Shown in pieces: positions 7,511 through 17,158 of a DNA stretch of 64,000 nucleotides. The stretch's first letter is position 1; every line of letters starts with the position of its first letter. Source of the stretch: Kordiimonas aquimaris (GTDB lineage: Bacteria; Pseudomonadota; Alphaproteobacteria; Sphingomonadales; Kordiimonadaceae); contig NZ_JAOBPO010000002.1 of assembly GCF_025574485.1 (NCBI RefSeq), forward strand, positions 746,501 to 810,500, given 5' to 3'. The notes under the pieces were generated by a model. The model saw nothing but the letters and a program-made list of their open reading frames with translations, was not told where the DNA came from and did no database searches. The position numbers were made by a program, and so were the translations under genes.

Positions 7511-10500
7511 ATGGCAACGCTCACCGTAACCACCCTTGATGACGAAGCATTTGATAATGACGGCAATGACGCAACAGATGGCAATGGCCTCTCGTTGCGT
7601 GAGGCTATCGGCCTAGCTGGAAGCGGTGACACAATTACATTTGCCAGCAGCCTTAGCGGTGGCACACTCACGCTGGGTCAAGTGACAGCGGGAAATGCGT
7701 CCACGGTGGGCAGCGGAGAGCTGGAAGTCACGCAAGGTGTCACTATTGACGGCGATCTGGACGGTGATAACCGACCCGATGTAACCGTTGACGGCAACAT
7801 GACAAGCCGCGTGTTCAACCTTACTGGCGGCACCACAATACTGGACGGCCTGACCATTACAAATGGTCTGGCTATTGTCTCTGCCGACAACGGAAATACT
7901 GGTGCCGGTGTTCGCGTTGGTGCCGATGTAACAGCAACCATACAAAACAGCGTTGTCACCGGCAATCAGGCTAGCTTTGGTGGTGGCATATTTCACCGTG
8001 GTACATCGCTGACCATCGACAACACGCAGATTACCAACAATACCCTGATGGCAGGGGGTGGTGGTACTGGCGGTGGCATTTTTGCAAGCGCTGACTTTAC
8101 CATAACCGACAGCAGTATCGTTGGGAACAGCAGCATAAATGGTGGAAATGCCATAAGAGTCAATGGAATAACAGCCACCATCACAAATACAACCATTGCT
8201 CAAAATATCGGTGGGGCAAATGCCATTAACTTGGGGGCGGCTGATGCTACAGTGAATATTTCAAACTCAACGTTGACAGGCAATAATGGTGAGCCATTCG
8301 GCAGTTCTATTTTCGTTGGAAGTGCAACAGTAAACATATCGGACAGCGTGGTAGACAATACAGGTGCCGGGGCAGGCTTGTTTGCAGCAACAGATATCTT
8401 TGGCACGTTGAACGTTAATTTCACCGGAACCAATATAGTCAATGCCACGCCATCTGGTACAGCCGTTACAGCCAATGCAGGTGTCACATTTTCAGGTACG
8501 CCAACTGTTCAAGCAGACCTTAGTCAGGTTTTTGCTTCAACCGCAGTGGTTAACAGTATTACAGGCGGTGCCTTATCAACGGTTGGTAACGTGCAGCTTG
8601 CGCCGTTGGCGGCGGGGGTGACGGCAGGTGCGGCGTCCAGCAATACGGCTGCTCCTGTTATTACACTACCTGCGGAGCCGGTTGTTGCTGAAGATGCAAC
8701 TGATGTGGCTATCGCAGATACCATTGACATTGCTGATGCAGACACCGATAGCCAGACGGTCACACTCACAATCACGGGTGGAACAGCCTCCATCAACACG
8801 ACCGGCGTGACCGTTAGTACAGGGGACGGCAACGACGACGCGCTCATTGTATTCAATGGTTCACTTGCCAATGTAAATACTGCGCTTGATAGCCTGACCT
8901 TTACCCCTACCGCCAACCTGAACGGCATCAATGCTGGCAGTATTCGCATTCAGACAGATGATGGTGCAGGTGGCACTGACGACGAAACCCTCACGTTCAA
9001 TATTTCAGCGGTGGCTGACACGCTTACCGTCACCACCAATCTTGATACGGGCGTTGATGCGACGGTCACCGGTGATTTGGCGGCGGAAACGGCGGACGGC
9101 GGTGGCTTGTCGCTGCGCGAGGCGATCGCACTTGCAGAAGCGGGGGACACCATCACCTTTGATCTGGACGGGTCAACATCCGGCAATCAGGGCGGCACCA
9201 TCACACTTGGTGGCACCGAGCTTACGGTCAGCCAAGGCATCACCATAGACGGTGATTTGGATGATGACGGCACAGCCGATGTGACGATTGATGCTGACGG
9301 CAATAGCCGTGTGTTCAATATCACGGGCGGCACCAGCACGCTGGACGGCCTGACGATTACCGGCGGTGCAGTTACTGGCAATGGGGGTGGTATTTCTAAC
9401 GGGGGCACCTTAGTCGTTACAAATAGCACGATTAGTGGTAACACCGCCACTACTCAAGGTTTGGGTAGTAGCAGAGGTGGTGGCATATCTAATTTCGGCA
9501 CCTTAACAATAACAAGTACTACGATCAGTGGAAACACTGCTGGAATCGAAGGCGGGATTTTTACTAACTCTACTTTGACTTTGACCGACAGCATTGTGCT
9601 CGGCAATAGCTCGACGGAATTATCGACTTATGGCACTGTAAACTTTACCGGCACCAATATTGTTGGGGCCGACAACAGCGCTTTTGATGCCTCAGCAGCC
9701 AATGTGGTGAACGCAGATCCTGCAACTGTATTTGCCAGTCTTGACACCAGCAGCGGTGCACCTGCGGGTGCCGGCTTACTGGCAGATAACGGCGGCAGTG
9801 CGCAAACCATTGCTGTTTTATCGGGCGGACCGGCGGCACCGTCAGGTACAGTTGTGGCGGGGTCCGGGCCTGCTGTTGTGCCAACATTGACGGTGACAAC
9901 CGCCCTTGATACGGGCGATGACGCCACCGTAACGGGTGACTTGGCGTCGGAAACGGCGGACGGTGGCGGCTTGTCGCTGCGTGAAGCGCTTGCGCTGGCG
10001 AGCGATGGCACTGAGATCACCTTTGATCTGGATGGGTCAACATCTGGCAATCAGGGCGGGACCATTACACTGGGCGGTACGCAGCTTGAAATCACAACAG
10101 GTGTGACCATTGATGGTGATCTGGACGATGACGGCACGCCGGATGTGACGATTGACGCAGACGGCAACAGCCGCGTGCTGAACATCAATACCACCGAAGA
10201 CGTTACCCTGAACGGCCTGACTATTCAGGGTGGATATCTGGACCCAACGAATGGATCAACGCACGGGGCGGGTGTCTATATCGATAGTGGTTACAGCATG
10301 GGTACGCGAACAGTGACGGTCTCTGACAGTGTGATCACTGGCAACACCGCTTACCGCGGTTCAGGCATTCTTGTGAGGGATAACTATACCAATCTTGTTG
10401 TCACGGGTAGCAGCATCAGTGATAACACAGCCACACGCCAAGCTGCCGCCATCTACAATACAAATGGCCTATCAACAACCATCACAAATTCTACCTTCGA

Positions 10501-13500
10501 TAACAACACTATCACCGGTACAAATGGTGGAACTGGCGGCGTGATTTTTGCGCGTAATGGCGACCTGACAATTACTGACTCTACAATTTCAGATACAACT
10601 GGGGGCGGCACTGCGGTCTATTTCCGAGGTGATAGCACCGCAGATAACCTCAGTATTACTGGCTCCACATTTGCCAACAACAGTGGGCGTCAGGTAAGTG
10701 TCGGTGACGGTTCTGGAACGACGACGATCACCGATAGTATTTTTGCAGGTGGTGCAAATAATAGAAATGACGGCATATATACGCGTTCAGACTTAACTTT
10801 TTCTGGCACCAATGTCGTGCAGGGCGGCACGTATTTTTACGGTAGTGGTGTCAGCGTGAATGGATCGTCGATCGTTGAAAATGATTTCGATCAGATACTG
10901 ACTGGTGCGACGACCACCGTCGGCAATAATACAATATTTACGACCAACCCACTTGGCCCGGCGGCAGGTGTGGGTGTGTCGGCAGTACCTGCGGGCAACA
11001 ATACGCCAACCATCAGCATTGATGACACTACACCGCTTGCCTACACCGAGGGCGATGCGGCGACGGCGCTTGATCTGGCGGCAATGGTTGCCGACGCAGA
11101 CGGGGATGCGGACTTTGACGGTGCAAACCTTTTCGTTCAGATCACCGATGGCAGCGAAAGCACAGACCGCATCAGCATTGTGGACGGTAACGGCACTGGC
11201 CCTGCGATCACAGTTGGTGGCGGCGATGTATCGGCGGACGGTGTTGTTGTTGGTACTGTAGCGCAAGGTAGTTCTGCTGTTAATGTAGATGGCGATGGTG
11301 TGTTGCAGATCACCTTCAATAGCATGGCAACCGCCGCGATTGTGCAGGAAGTGCTGCAGGCAGTTAGCTTTGATAGCAGTTCAACATCACCTTCAACTGA
11401 TGACCGCACGGTAACAATCGCGATTGTGGACGCCAACGGTGCGTCAGCCAATGATGCGCGCACGATTGAGGTCACAAATGTGGTAGATCTTGGAACGGCG
11501 GGTGACGATACACTCGCTGGCACAGCGGGTATTGAGAATTTTGATGGTCAAGGCGGAAATGACACACTCGCTGGTGCAGGTGGCAATGACACGCTTGTTG
11601 GGGGCGGTGGCAACGACAGCCTATCTGGTGGCGACGACAATGATGCGTTAGGCGGCGGCGATGATAACGACACGTTGGACGGCGGTGCAGGTAACGACAG
11701 CATTGACGGCGGAGAAGGCGACGATATCCTTGTTGGTGGCGGCGGCAATGACACCTTCATCGGCGGCAATGGCAACGATACTGCCTTCCTTGGGGAAAGT
11801 GAATTTGGCGCTGTAACCGGACCGTTTTCGGGCGTTAACGCCAGCCTTGCCAGCGGCACCATCAGCTCTGCCGGTGTCGGGCTGATTGTGGGCGGCGGTG
11901 GTGCAGTCGCAGTATCTAGTTTTAGCCTCAATCAGGCATTTGGGGTGATGCGCATAGGGTCAGGTATACCTCAGACGGGAACACTATCCGGTATTGAAAA
12001 TCTGGTTGGTACTAACGCCAATGATACGCTAACCGGTGATGGCAGTGCAAACAGCCTGCGCGGGCAGGACGGTGATGACCTGTTGAACGGCGGTAACGGC
12101 GACGATACGCTGGACGGCGGTGATGGCACCGACACCATTGATTTCAGTAACTTGATGGGCGTTAGCGTTGATTTGGCGGCGGGTACGGCCATTTCTGGCA
12201 GTGAAACCGACACACTTATCAGTATTGAAGGGGTCATCGGCAGTAGTGCTGGTGACACCATCAATGGCTCAGCGAGTGATGACAGCCTGTTTGGCGGTGC
12301 TGGTAACGATACGATCATCGGCGGCGCGGGTGATGACACAATTGACGGTAACAGCGGTGATGATAGCCTAGACGGCGGTGACGGCATTGATACGATAGAT
12401 TTCACTGATACCGTCGATCCAACTGGCGTAATCGTTGTTAACCTAGTGAGCGGCACGGCAACAGACTTTGCAGGCGGCATGGACACAATCGCGAACTTTG
12501 AGAATGTCATTGGCTCGAACGGCAACGACTCTGTCACTGGCGATGCGGGTGATAACAGGCTGATTGGTAACGGGGGTGACGACTCGCTAATGGGAGGCGA
12601 TGGTAATGACACCCTTGTTGGTGGTGTCGGTAGTGATATCCTCGATGGCGGCGACGGCATCGACACCTTTGATTTCTGTGGTAGTTCTGGCCTCAACCTT
12701 GATCTGGCTACGGGAACGGCAACATCAGGTAGCAATGTTGATACATTAAGGGATATTGAAAACGCGAACGGCGGTAGCGGTAATGACACGCTTACTGGTG
12801 ATGCGAATAACAATGCCCTGAACGGCCTTGGTGGTGATGACAGCATCGTTGGTGGTGATGGTAACGACACACTGACAGGCGGTACTGTTGATGAAGATGG
12901 TAATGCGCTGAGCGGACAGGATGACACGCTGACAGGCGGTGCAGGAGCAGACACTTTCATTGTGGCAGGTACGCTGGCTTCTTCCGGTGGTGACAAGAAG
13001 GTGTCACCCAACCAAACCATCATTACAGATTTTAACGAGGCTGAAGGCGATACGATTGAGCTGGTAGATACGGCGTTTACAAGCTTTGCAGATTTAACTG
13101 CTGCAGCAACAGTGGTTAGCGGTAATCTGGTCATTGATCTGGGGAACGGTGGTCAATTGACCATTCAAGGCATAACGGATGTAAGTGAATTACGTTCAAG
13201 TGATTTTACGTTCACACAGACGACAGCTTCTGCACCGGCTCCAGCTCCTGCTCCCGCACCTTCGCCCGCTCCTGCGCCATCGCCTGCACCGGCTCCGGCC
13301 CCCGCTCCGGCTCCGGCTCCGGCACCTGAGCCGGTTGTTGTTAGAACGACTGACGACCCGGAAGGCAATAGCAGCCGCGTAGATGGCGGTAGCCTTGATG
13401 ACACCATTGAGGGCGGGGCAGGTAACGATACCGTTAATGGCGGCAGTGGTGATGACTTCTTGCGGGGCGATGAGGGTGACGATGATATCTCTGGCGGTAG

Positions 13501-14338
13501 CGGTAACGACAGGATTTTTGCCGGGCCAAATGATGAAGGGCGTGACACGGTTCAAGGCAACAGCGGCAATGATGTGATTGGTGCTGGTGCTGGTGATGAT
13601 TTGGTTGTAGGCGGTGAAGCCGGAGCAACAACACGCGAGGAAAACACCGGCCCTGCGGGTGATGACACTTTGTTTGGCGGAGATGGTAACGACCTGATCG
13701 TTGGTGGCTCCTACAACACTGAAACTGGCACTGTTGTGAACACAGAAGGCGGTGATAACGTTATTTACGCGGGCTTTGGTATGGACACCGTGTTTGGTGA
13801 CAATGCACGTGACACTATTGGTGGCGGTGTTGGCGATGACAACATCGAAGGCGGCGGCGGTGATGACATCATCTACGGCGGCACTATTGAAAGCGGTAAT
13901 GACACCTTGATGGGCGGCGGCGGCAATGATCAGGCCTTTGGAGCTTCCGATAATGACATCGTTGATGGCGGTACGGGTAACGATACATTATTTGGCGGTG
14001 CCGGTGATGACATTGTTAACGGCGGTGCTGATGATGACCTGATATACGGTGGTTCAGGCGATGATGCCATCAGTGGCGGTTCAGGTGATGACACATTCGC
14101 GTTTATCACGGGCTTTGGCGCCGATACTATCAGTGACTTTGGTTCTACGGACGGTGATACTGATACGCTTGATTTCACAGAGATTGAGGGTCTTGTGTTA
14201 ACCGACTTGCTATCTGCTGCAACATTCAGTGATGGCAACGCGACGCTGATCATTGGTACACATGGCACTATTGTGCTTGAGGGTGTGGATCAAGCTGAAC
14301 TACAGGCGATTTTCGATAATGGACAGGTTTTAGTCTAA
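7511..14338 (+). CDS. Giant CSLREA/beta-helix and RTX-repeat protein, probable type I secretion substrate
   Basis: This is a 2275-residue mosaic with no N-terminal signal peptide. Three CSLREA-type modules (LSLREA at about residues 27, 533 and 821) are each followed by a beta-helix-like region rich in TITxSTISGN patterns. Cadherin-like domains lie at about 378-500 and 1163-1327. RTX calcium-binding nonapeptides of the GGxGxDxL type run from about 1329 to 1810. A globular insert and a Pro-Ala linker (1906-1942) separate them from a second RTX block (about 1950-2190), and a C-terminal domain (2196-2275) resembles RTX secretion ends. The protein is very acidic, with one Cys (residue 1723) that I could find. 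The inferred role is a calcium-stabilised adhesin, S-layer or matrix protein exported by a type I system. No such exporter is encoded in the window. Confidence 0.88.
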   Translation: MATLTVTTLDDEAFDNDGNDATDGNGLSLREAIGLAGSGDTITFASSLSGGTLTLGQVTAGNASTVGSGELEVTQGVTIDGDLDGDNRPDVTVDGNMTSRVFNLTGGTTILDGLTITNGLAIVSADNGNTGAGVRVGADVTATIQNSVVTGNQASFGGGIFHRGTSLTIDNTQITNNTLMAGGGGTGGGIFASADFTITDSSIVGNSSINGGNAIRVNGITATITNTTIAQNIGGANAINLGAADATVNISNSTLTGNNGEPFGSSIFVGSATVNISDSVVDNTGAGAGLFAATDIFGTLNVNFTGTNIVNATPSGTAVTANAGVTFSGTPTVQADLSQVFASTAVVNSITGGALSTVGNVQLAPLAAGVTAGAASSNTAAPVITLPAEPVVAEDATDVAIADTIDIADADTDSQTVTLTITGGTASINTTGVTVSTGDGNDDALIVFNGSLANVNTALDSLTFTPTANLNGINAGSIRIQTDDGAGGTDDETLTFNISAVADTLTVTTNLDTGVDATVTGDLAAETADGGGLSLREAIALAEAGDTITFDLDGSTSGNQGGTITLGGTELTVSQGITIDGDLDDDGTADVTIDADGNSRVFNITGGTSTLDGLTITGGAVTGNGGGISNGGTLVVTNSTISGNTATTQGLGSSRGGGISNFGTLTITSTTISGNTAGIEGGIFTNSTLTLTDSIVLGNSSTELSTYGTVNFTGTNIVGADNSAFDASAANVVNADPATVFASLDTSSGAPAGAGLLADNGGSAQTIAVLSGGPAAPSGTVVAGSGPAVVPTLTVTTALDTGDDATVTGDLASETADGGGLSLREALALASDGTEITFDLDGSTSGNQGGTITLGGTQLEITTGVTIDGDLDDDGTPDVTIDADGNSRVLNINTTEDVTLNGLTIQGGYLDPTNGSTHGAGVYIDSGYSMGTRTVTVSDSVITGNTAYRGSGILVRDNYTNLVVTGSSISDNTATRQAAAIYNTNGLSTTITNSTFDNNTITGTNGGTGGVIFARNGDLTITDSTISDTTGGGTAVYFRGDSTADNLSITGSTFANNSGRQVSVGDGSGTTTITDSIFAGGANNRNDGIYTRSDLTFSGTNVVQGGTYFYGSGVSVNGSSIVENDFDQILTGATTTVGNNTIFTTNPLGPAAGVGVSAVPAGNNTPTISIDDTTPLAYTEGDAATALDLAAMVADADGDADFDGANLFVQITDGSESTDRISIVDGNGTGPAITVGGGDVSADGVVVGTVAQGSSAVNVDGDGVLQITFNSMATAAIVQEVLQAVSFDSSSTSPSTDDRTVTIAIVDANGASANDARTIEVTNVVDLGTAGDDTLAGTAGIENFDGQGGNDTLAGAGGNDTLVGGGGNDSLSGGDDNDALGGGDDNDTLDGGAGNDSIDGGEGDDILVGGGGNDTFIGGNGNDTAFLGESEFGAVTGPFSGVNASLASGTISSAGVGLIVGGGGAVAVSSFSLNQAFGVMRIGSGIPQTGTLSGIENLVGTNANDTLTGDGSANSLRGQDGDDLLNGGNGDDTLDGGDGTDTIDFSNLMGVSVDLAAGTAISGSETDTLISIEGVIGSSAGDTINGSASDDSLFGGAGNDTIIGGAGDDTIDGNSGDDSLDGGDGIDTIDFTDTVDPTGVIVVNLVSGTATDFAGGMDTIANFENVIGSNGNDSVTGDAGDNRLIGNGGDDSLMGGDGNDTLVGGVGSDILDGGDGIDTFDFCGSSGLNLDLATGTATSGSNVDTLRDIENANGGSGNDTLTGDANNNALNGLGGDDSIVGGDGNDTLTGGTVDEDGNALSGQDDTLTGGAGADTFIVAGTLASSGGDKKVSPNQTIITDFNEAEGDTIELVDTAFTSFADLTAAATVVSGNLVIDLGNGGQLTIQGITDVSELRSSDFTFTQTTASAPAPAPAPAPSPAPAPSPAPAPAPAPAPAPAPEPVVVRTTDDPEGNSSRVDGGSLDDTIEGGAGNDTVNGGSGDDFLRGDEGDDDISGGSGNDRIFAGPNDEGRDTVQGNSGNDVIGAGAGDDLVVGGEAGATTREENTGPAGDDTLFGGDGNDLIVGGSYNTETGTVVNTEGGDNVIYAGFGMDTVFGDNARDTIGGGVGDDNIEGGGGDDIIYGGTIESGNDTLMGGGGNDQAFGASDNDIVDGGTGNDTLFGGAGDDIVNGGADDDLIYGGSGDDAISGGSGDDTFAFITGFGADTISDFGSTDGDTDTLDFTEIEGLVLTDLLSAATFSDGNATLIIGTHGTIVLEGVDQAELQAIFDNGQVLV
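9019..9360 (+). repeat. Internal duplication, copy A (second CSLREA module)
   Basis: This segment and 9886-10224 encode nearly the same protein stretch (TVTGDLAAETADGGGLSLRE versus TVTGDLASETADGGGLSLRE, then the shared FDLDGSTSGNQGGTITLGGT). Long identical nucleotide runs point to a fairly recent tandem duplication. The first module near 7511 is related but clearly more diverged. Confidence 0.8.
9886..10224 (+). repeat. Internal duplication, copy B (third CSLREA module)
   Basis: This is the partner of the repeat at 9019-9360. Similarity fades after the ADGNSRV segment, where the beta-helix portions differ in length and sequence. The pattern suggests a conserved cap followed by variable helix repeats. 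Confidence 0.8.
11494..12950 (+). repeat. RTX calcium-binding repeat block 1
   Basis: Tandem 27-bp units encode GGxGNDTLx-type nonapeptides. They are interrupted by three copies of a longer spacer of the form DTIDFSNL...VDLAAGTA...DTLISIEG. These spacers are common in alphaproteobacterial RTX proteins between calcium-binding rolls. The third copy carries the protein's single cysteine (FDFCGSSG). Confidence 0.85.
13227..13335 (+). repeat. Pro-Ala-rich linker encoded by degenerate hexamers
   Basis: About 36 codons alternate Ala and Pro with occasional Ser, built from GCTCCN/GCACCN-like hexamers. This gives a stiff extended linker between RTX block 1 and block 2. The low-complexity DNA is a likely site of length variation between strains. 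Confidence 0.85.
13384..14100 (+). repeat. RTX calcium-binding repeat block 2
   Basis: This is a second array of GGxGDDxLxG-type nonapeptides, less regular than block 1. Short inserts such as GPNDEGRDTVQG and GSYNTETGTVVNTEGGD break the periodicity. It precedes the C-terminal domain presumed to carry the type I secretion signal. Confidence 0.85.
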
Positions 14339-14371
14339 CGCCCAAATAAGCTTAGTTTCGCTTGTTAAATA

Positions 14372-14398
14372 AAGGCGCCCTCAGGGGCGCCTTTTTTG
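14372..14398 (+). terminator. Rho-independent terminator after the RTX gene
   Basis: A 9-bp perfect stem AAGGCGCCC / GGGCGCCTT with a 4-nt loop is followed by six T residues. It lies 33 bp after the RTX stop and marks the end of the sulfotransferase-RTX unit. Confidence 0.9.
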
Positions 14399-14478
14399 TT
14401 GTGAACATGATTACTAGCGATCATTGCATCGTTTGGTTAGGGTAGTAGTTGCGGGTTTGCAATGAAGAGGGGACTGTA

Positions 14479-15309
14479 TTGATACAGCATGCGGGGATCA
14501 GTGCTGACAAGCTGCAGGTATGGAATGCCGCAGTGTTATCTGCGCTGAATAAGCCTGATAAAATTGGACGCCTTTCCGCGATATGTGACGGTGTGAAAAA
14601 CACTATAGACATATGTTTCGCGGCTGTTTTCGTTTTGCATCGTCGCAGTGCGCCAACATGTATTTTTGATGAAGTTGAGGACGATGGTAGCCTGAGTGAC
14701 TATGTTGATTTCGCGTATTTGTTAGACCCTATTTATGACCGCTTTTTGGCAGGTACTTTGCCTACTAACTGTTTGATGCGGGATAGTGCGCCTGATGATT
14801 TTTTCTCATCGGAGTATTACCAGAAATACTACGGACAACTGGGTATTCAGGATGAATTCTATTTTAATATGATCATGGATGCGGACACGGTGATTCACAT
14901 CACATTGACGCGTGTTAACAATCAAACACCTTTCACGCCTATGGACCTGGATACGTTAAGAGCATTAGAACCGGTTGTAAAATGGGTGGTTGATGATTAT
15001 TGGCAGGATTTTGCGCAACCGCACAAGGACAGCGCCGGGGAAAAACAAAAGGAACATGATGCTGTTACTCAAGCTTTTGAAACTTTTGGCGCTTCGGTGC
15101 TAACTGCGCGCGAAAGGCAAATTGTTCAATTAATGCTGAAAGGTTTTTCTGATAAGTCCACTGCAAGAATTCTGGAGATATCTCCAGGGACCGTTCGTAA
15201 TCACAAGAAAAGTATTTTTGGCAAGTTGGATGTGACGTCGCAAGGGCAGGTTTTTGGTTTGTTTCTTGATGCCTTAGCGGCTTCATCATCAAATGCTGAC
15301 ATTACATGA
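14479..15309 (+). CDS. LuxR-type helix-turn-helix transcriptional regulator
   Basis: The protein has about 276 residues with a C-terminal LuxR-type DNA-binding domain (LTARERQIVQLMLKGFSDKS, then SPGTVRNHKKSIFGKL). The N-terminal 200 residues show neither an AHL-binding signature nor a receiver phosphorylation site that I recognise, so the signal is unknown. I chose the TTG at 14479 because AGAGGGG lies just upstream; another TTG at 14449 would add ten residues. It sits alone between two terminators, next to the RTX gene and convergent with the amine catabolism operon, and could regulate either. Confidence 0.8.
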   Translation: MIQHAGISADKLQVWNAAVLSALNKPDKIGRLSAICDGVKNTIDICFAAVFVLHRRSAPTCIFDEVEDDGSLSDYVDFAYLLDPIYDRFLAGTLPTNCLMRDSAPDDFFSSEYYQKYYGQLGIQDEFYFNMIMDADTVIHITLTRVNNQTPFTPMDLDTLRALEPVVKWVVDDYWQDFAQPHKDSAGEKQKEHDAVTQAFETFGASVLTARERQIVQLMLKGFSDKSTARILEISPGTVRNHKKSIFGKLDVTSQGQVFGLFLDALAASSSNADIT

Positions 15310-15321
15310 GGTAGTGTAATT

Positions 15322-15347
15322 GGTTACGGAGCGGTGACCCCGTAACC
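15322..15347. terminator. Hairpin between convergent genes, possible bidirectional terminator
   Basis: A perfect 8-bp stem GGTTACGG / CCGTAACC with a 10-nt loop lies between the LuxR-type regulator and the convergent amidohydrolase gene. Neither side carries a good T tract, so termination efficiency is uncertain. Confidence 0.45.
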
Positions 15348-15372
15348 TTATTGATGATGCAGCTGGCCAAGC

Positions 15373-17112
15373 TTATTCAGATTTCCTGTATACCTCGCGG
15401 CCAGCAAAGTATGTTGCCTCAACGGCAAGATTGCGGAAACTCACATTTATTGGTGTTGGTACCTTGCCGTCAAGCACGACAAAGTCTGCCCATTTACCGA
15501 TCGTGATCGAACCGATTTCGTCCTTCCAGGGCGTGATGTTGGCACCGGCCTGTGTGTAAGCCATCAAAGCTTCCTCAAATGTAACGGCTTGTTCTGGATG
15601 AAACGGCTTGCCATCGTTGAAGCCAAACGGACTAACACGGAAAACAGCGTCCGCAATTTGAATGAGTGGGCTAAGCGGCGATGTAAAATAATCTGCACCA
15701 AAAACTACAGGTACGCCTGCGTCTAACATTGATCGCCATACGTATGCATTCGCTGTCCTTTGAGGGCCAACACGCTCAGGGACATAAACAATTGAATTAG
15801 TTGCGTGATTTGGCTGCATTGAGGCTATTATGCCTAGATCCTTGAAGCGTACGATATCTTCGGGATGCACAATTTCAATGTGTTCAATACGATTGGGATG
15901 GGGAACAGCATTATCTTTGGCGGCCTCAAAAGCATCAAGGGTTGCAGCAACAGCCGCGTCACCAATTGAATGAACTGCAACTGGCAAGCCTGCAGCTGTT
16001 ACTACTTGTACCTGATGTTTCAAGTCTTCCGGGCTTGTAATATATTCGCCCTTCCACCCTTCACGGTCATTGTAAGCTTCTGTAAGTACAGCTGTATGGG
16101 CAGATAACACACCATCATTGATAAGTTTGACGAAGCCTAAATTTAACAGAGGGCCAGTTACTTCCTCTTTTGCAGTTGCAGAAACGCGGCTGGCAACTTC
16201 TGCTTTTTTGGTGACGATTTTACTTACAACTGACTCAATAGGCTCATTGATGCCGCCACGGTTCCATGTGCCGTACCATATCCGCATTGTGGGGTCGCCG
16301 TTTTCAATGATATGCAGATAGTCCTCAAGGCCCCCCATTTGGTGAAGACCCGTAATACCAAAACTATTGGCGTATTTGTACATTTTGGCCAAGCCTTCTT
16401 GGCGCTGCATATCGCTGCGGTCGGGCACAATGTTACTGACAAGTCTTTGAGCACCTTCAAGAAGAATACCAGTTGTGTCGCCGGTTGCGGCGTCAACTAC
16501 AACTTCACCGCCTGGAGGAGCTTCTGTTTCTGCTGTTACGCCAGCCATTTCAAGTGCTTTGGAATTTACCCACGCATAATGGCCATCAATATGAGTTAGG
16601 TAAGCAGGGCGGTCAGGGATAATTTTGTCTAACATTTGCTTGGTAGGGTATACACCGTCAGAAAGTGTGTGATCCCAATTGCCGCCGATCAACCACTCAC
16701 CTTCTGGCATGCGTTTGTCCGCTTCTGTGATCATGTACAACCATTCAGTCTTATCCGCCACATACGAGAGGTCTACACCTGCGACAGCTGGTGAATTACC
16801 GCTAACATGCGAATGAGCATCAATGAGGCCGGGCGTAACAGTGTTACCGCCAGCATTAATTATACGCGTATTGGCGTCTGCGAGTGCCTGCACCTGTTCA
16901 TTGCTGCCGATTGCGCTGAACTTACCATCAGTTATGGCAAAAGCTTGCACGCGTGCTGCGCTCGGGTCGCTGGTGTAGACATCTCCGTTTATCACGATTA
17001 GATCTGGTGCTGATATGTCAACAGGGGCGGAGGATGATTGATCATCCGAACAACCCGTCAATAAAAGCGCAATTGCGCTCATGATGGGTAAGAGTGTTTG
17101 TTTTAACGTCAT
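15373..17112 (-). CDS. Lipoprotein amidohydrolase of the YtcJ-like family
   Basis: This protein has 579 residues if started at the ATG at 17112, which sits seven bases after AGGGAG; the ATG at 17118 is too close to that site. The N-terminus is a lipoprotein signal with lipobox LLTGC (Cys21). The amidohydrolase barrel shows the metal-binding HSH in TPGLIDAHSHVSG, then VAVHSIGDAAV and RIEHIEIVH with further candidate His ligands. The C-terminus returns to the beta-sandwich (IGKWADFVVLDG). It would hydrolyse an amide outside the cytoplasmic membrane. As the last gene of the oxidase-permease-dehydrogenase operon it may release the amine or amino acid taken up by the permease, which is an inference. 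Confidence 0.85.
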   Translation of the reverse strand: MTLKQTLLPIMSAIALLLTGCSDDQSSSAPVDISAPDLIVINGDVYTSDPSAARVQAFAITDGKFSAIGSNEQVQALADANTRIINAGGNTVTPGLIDAHSHVSGNSPAVAGVDLSYVADKTEWLYMITEADKRMPEGEWLIGGNWDHTLSDGVYPTKQMLDKIIPDRPAYLTHIDGHYAWVNSKALEMAGVTAETEAPPGGEVVVDAATGDTTGILLEGAQRLVSNIVPDRSDMQRQEGLAKMYKYANSFGITGLHQMGGLEDYLHIIENGDPTMRIWYGTWNRGGINEPIESVVSKIVTKKAEVASRVSATAKEEVTGPLLNLGFVKLINDGVLSAHTAVLTEAYNDREGWKGEYITSPEDLKHQVQVVTAAGLPVAVHSIGDAAVAATLDAFEAAKDNAVPHPNRIEHIEIVHPEDIVRFKDLGIIASMQPNHATNSIVYVPERVGPQRTANAYVWRSMLDAGVPVVFGADYFTSPLSPLIQIADAVFRVSPFGFNDGKPFHPEQAVTFEEALMAYTQAGANITPWKDEIGSITIGKWADFVVLDGKVPTPINVSFRNLAVEATYFAGREVYRKSE

Positions 17113-17158
17113 CTGCATTCTCCCTGCTAATACGACATAATAAATAGCGATTTATAGT

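Noticed and set aside
11971-13134. Open frame of 387 codons on the minus strand within the RTX gene
   Set aside because: It is antisense to glycine/aspartate-rich repeats whose codon bias keeps the opposite frame open. The product is a Ser/Pro/Leu low-complexity string with no family features. The same applies to the other long minus-strand frames between 7.6 and 14.3 kb.
11494-14100. Regularly spaced short repeats that might look like a CRISPR array
   Set aside because: The repeats are in-frame 27-bp units encoding GGxGxDxLx nonapeptides inside one open reading frame, with no unique spacers and no cas genes.
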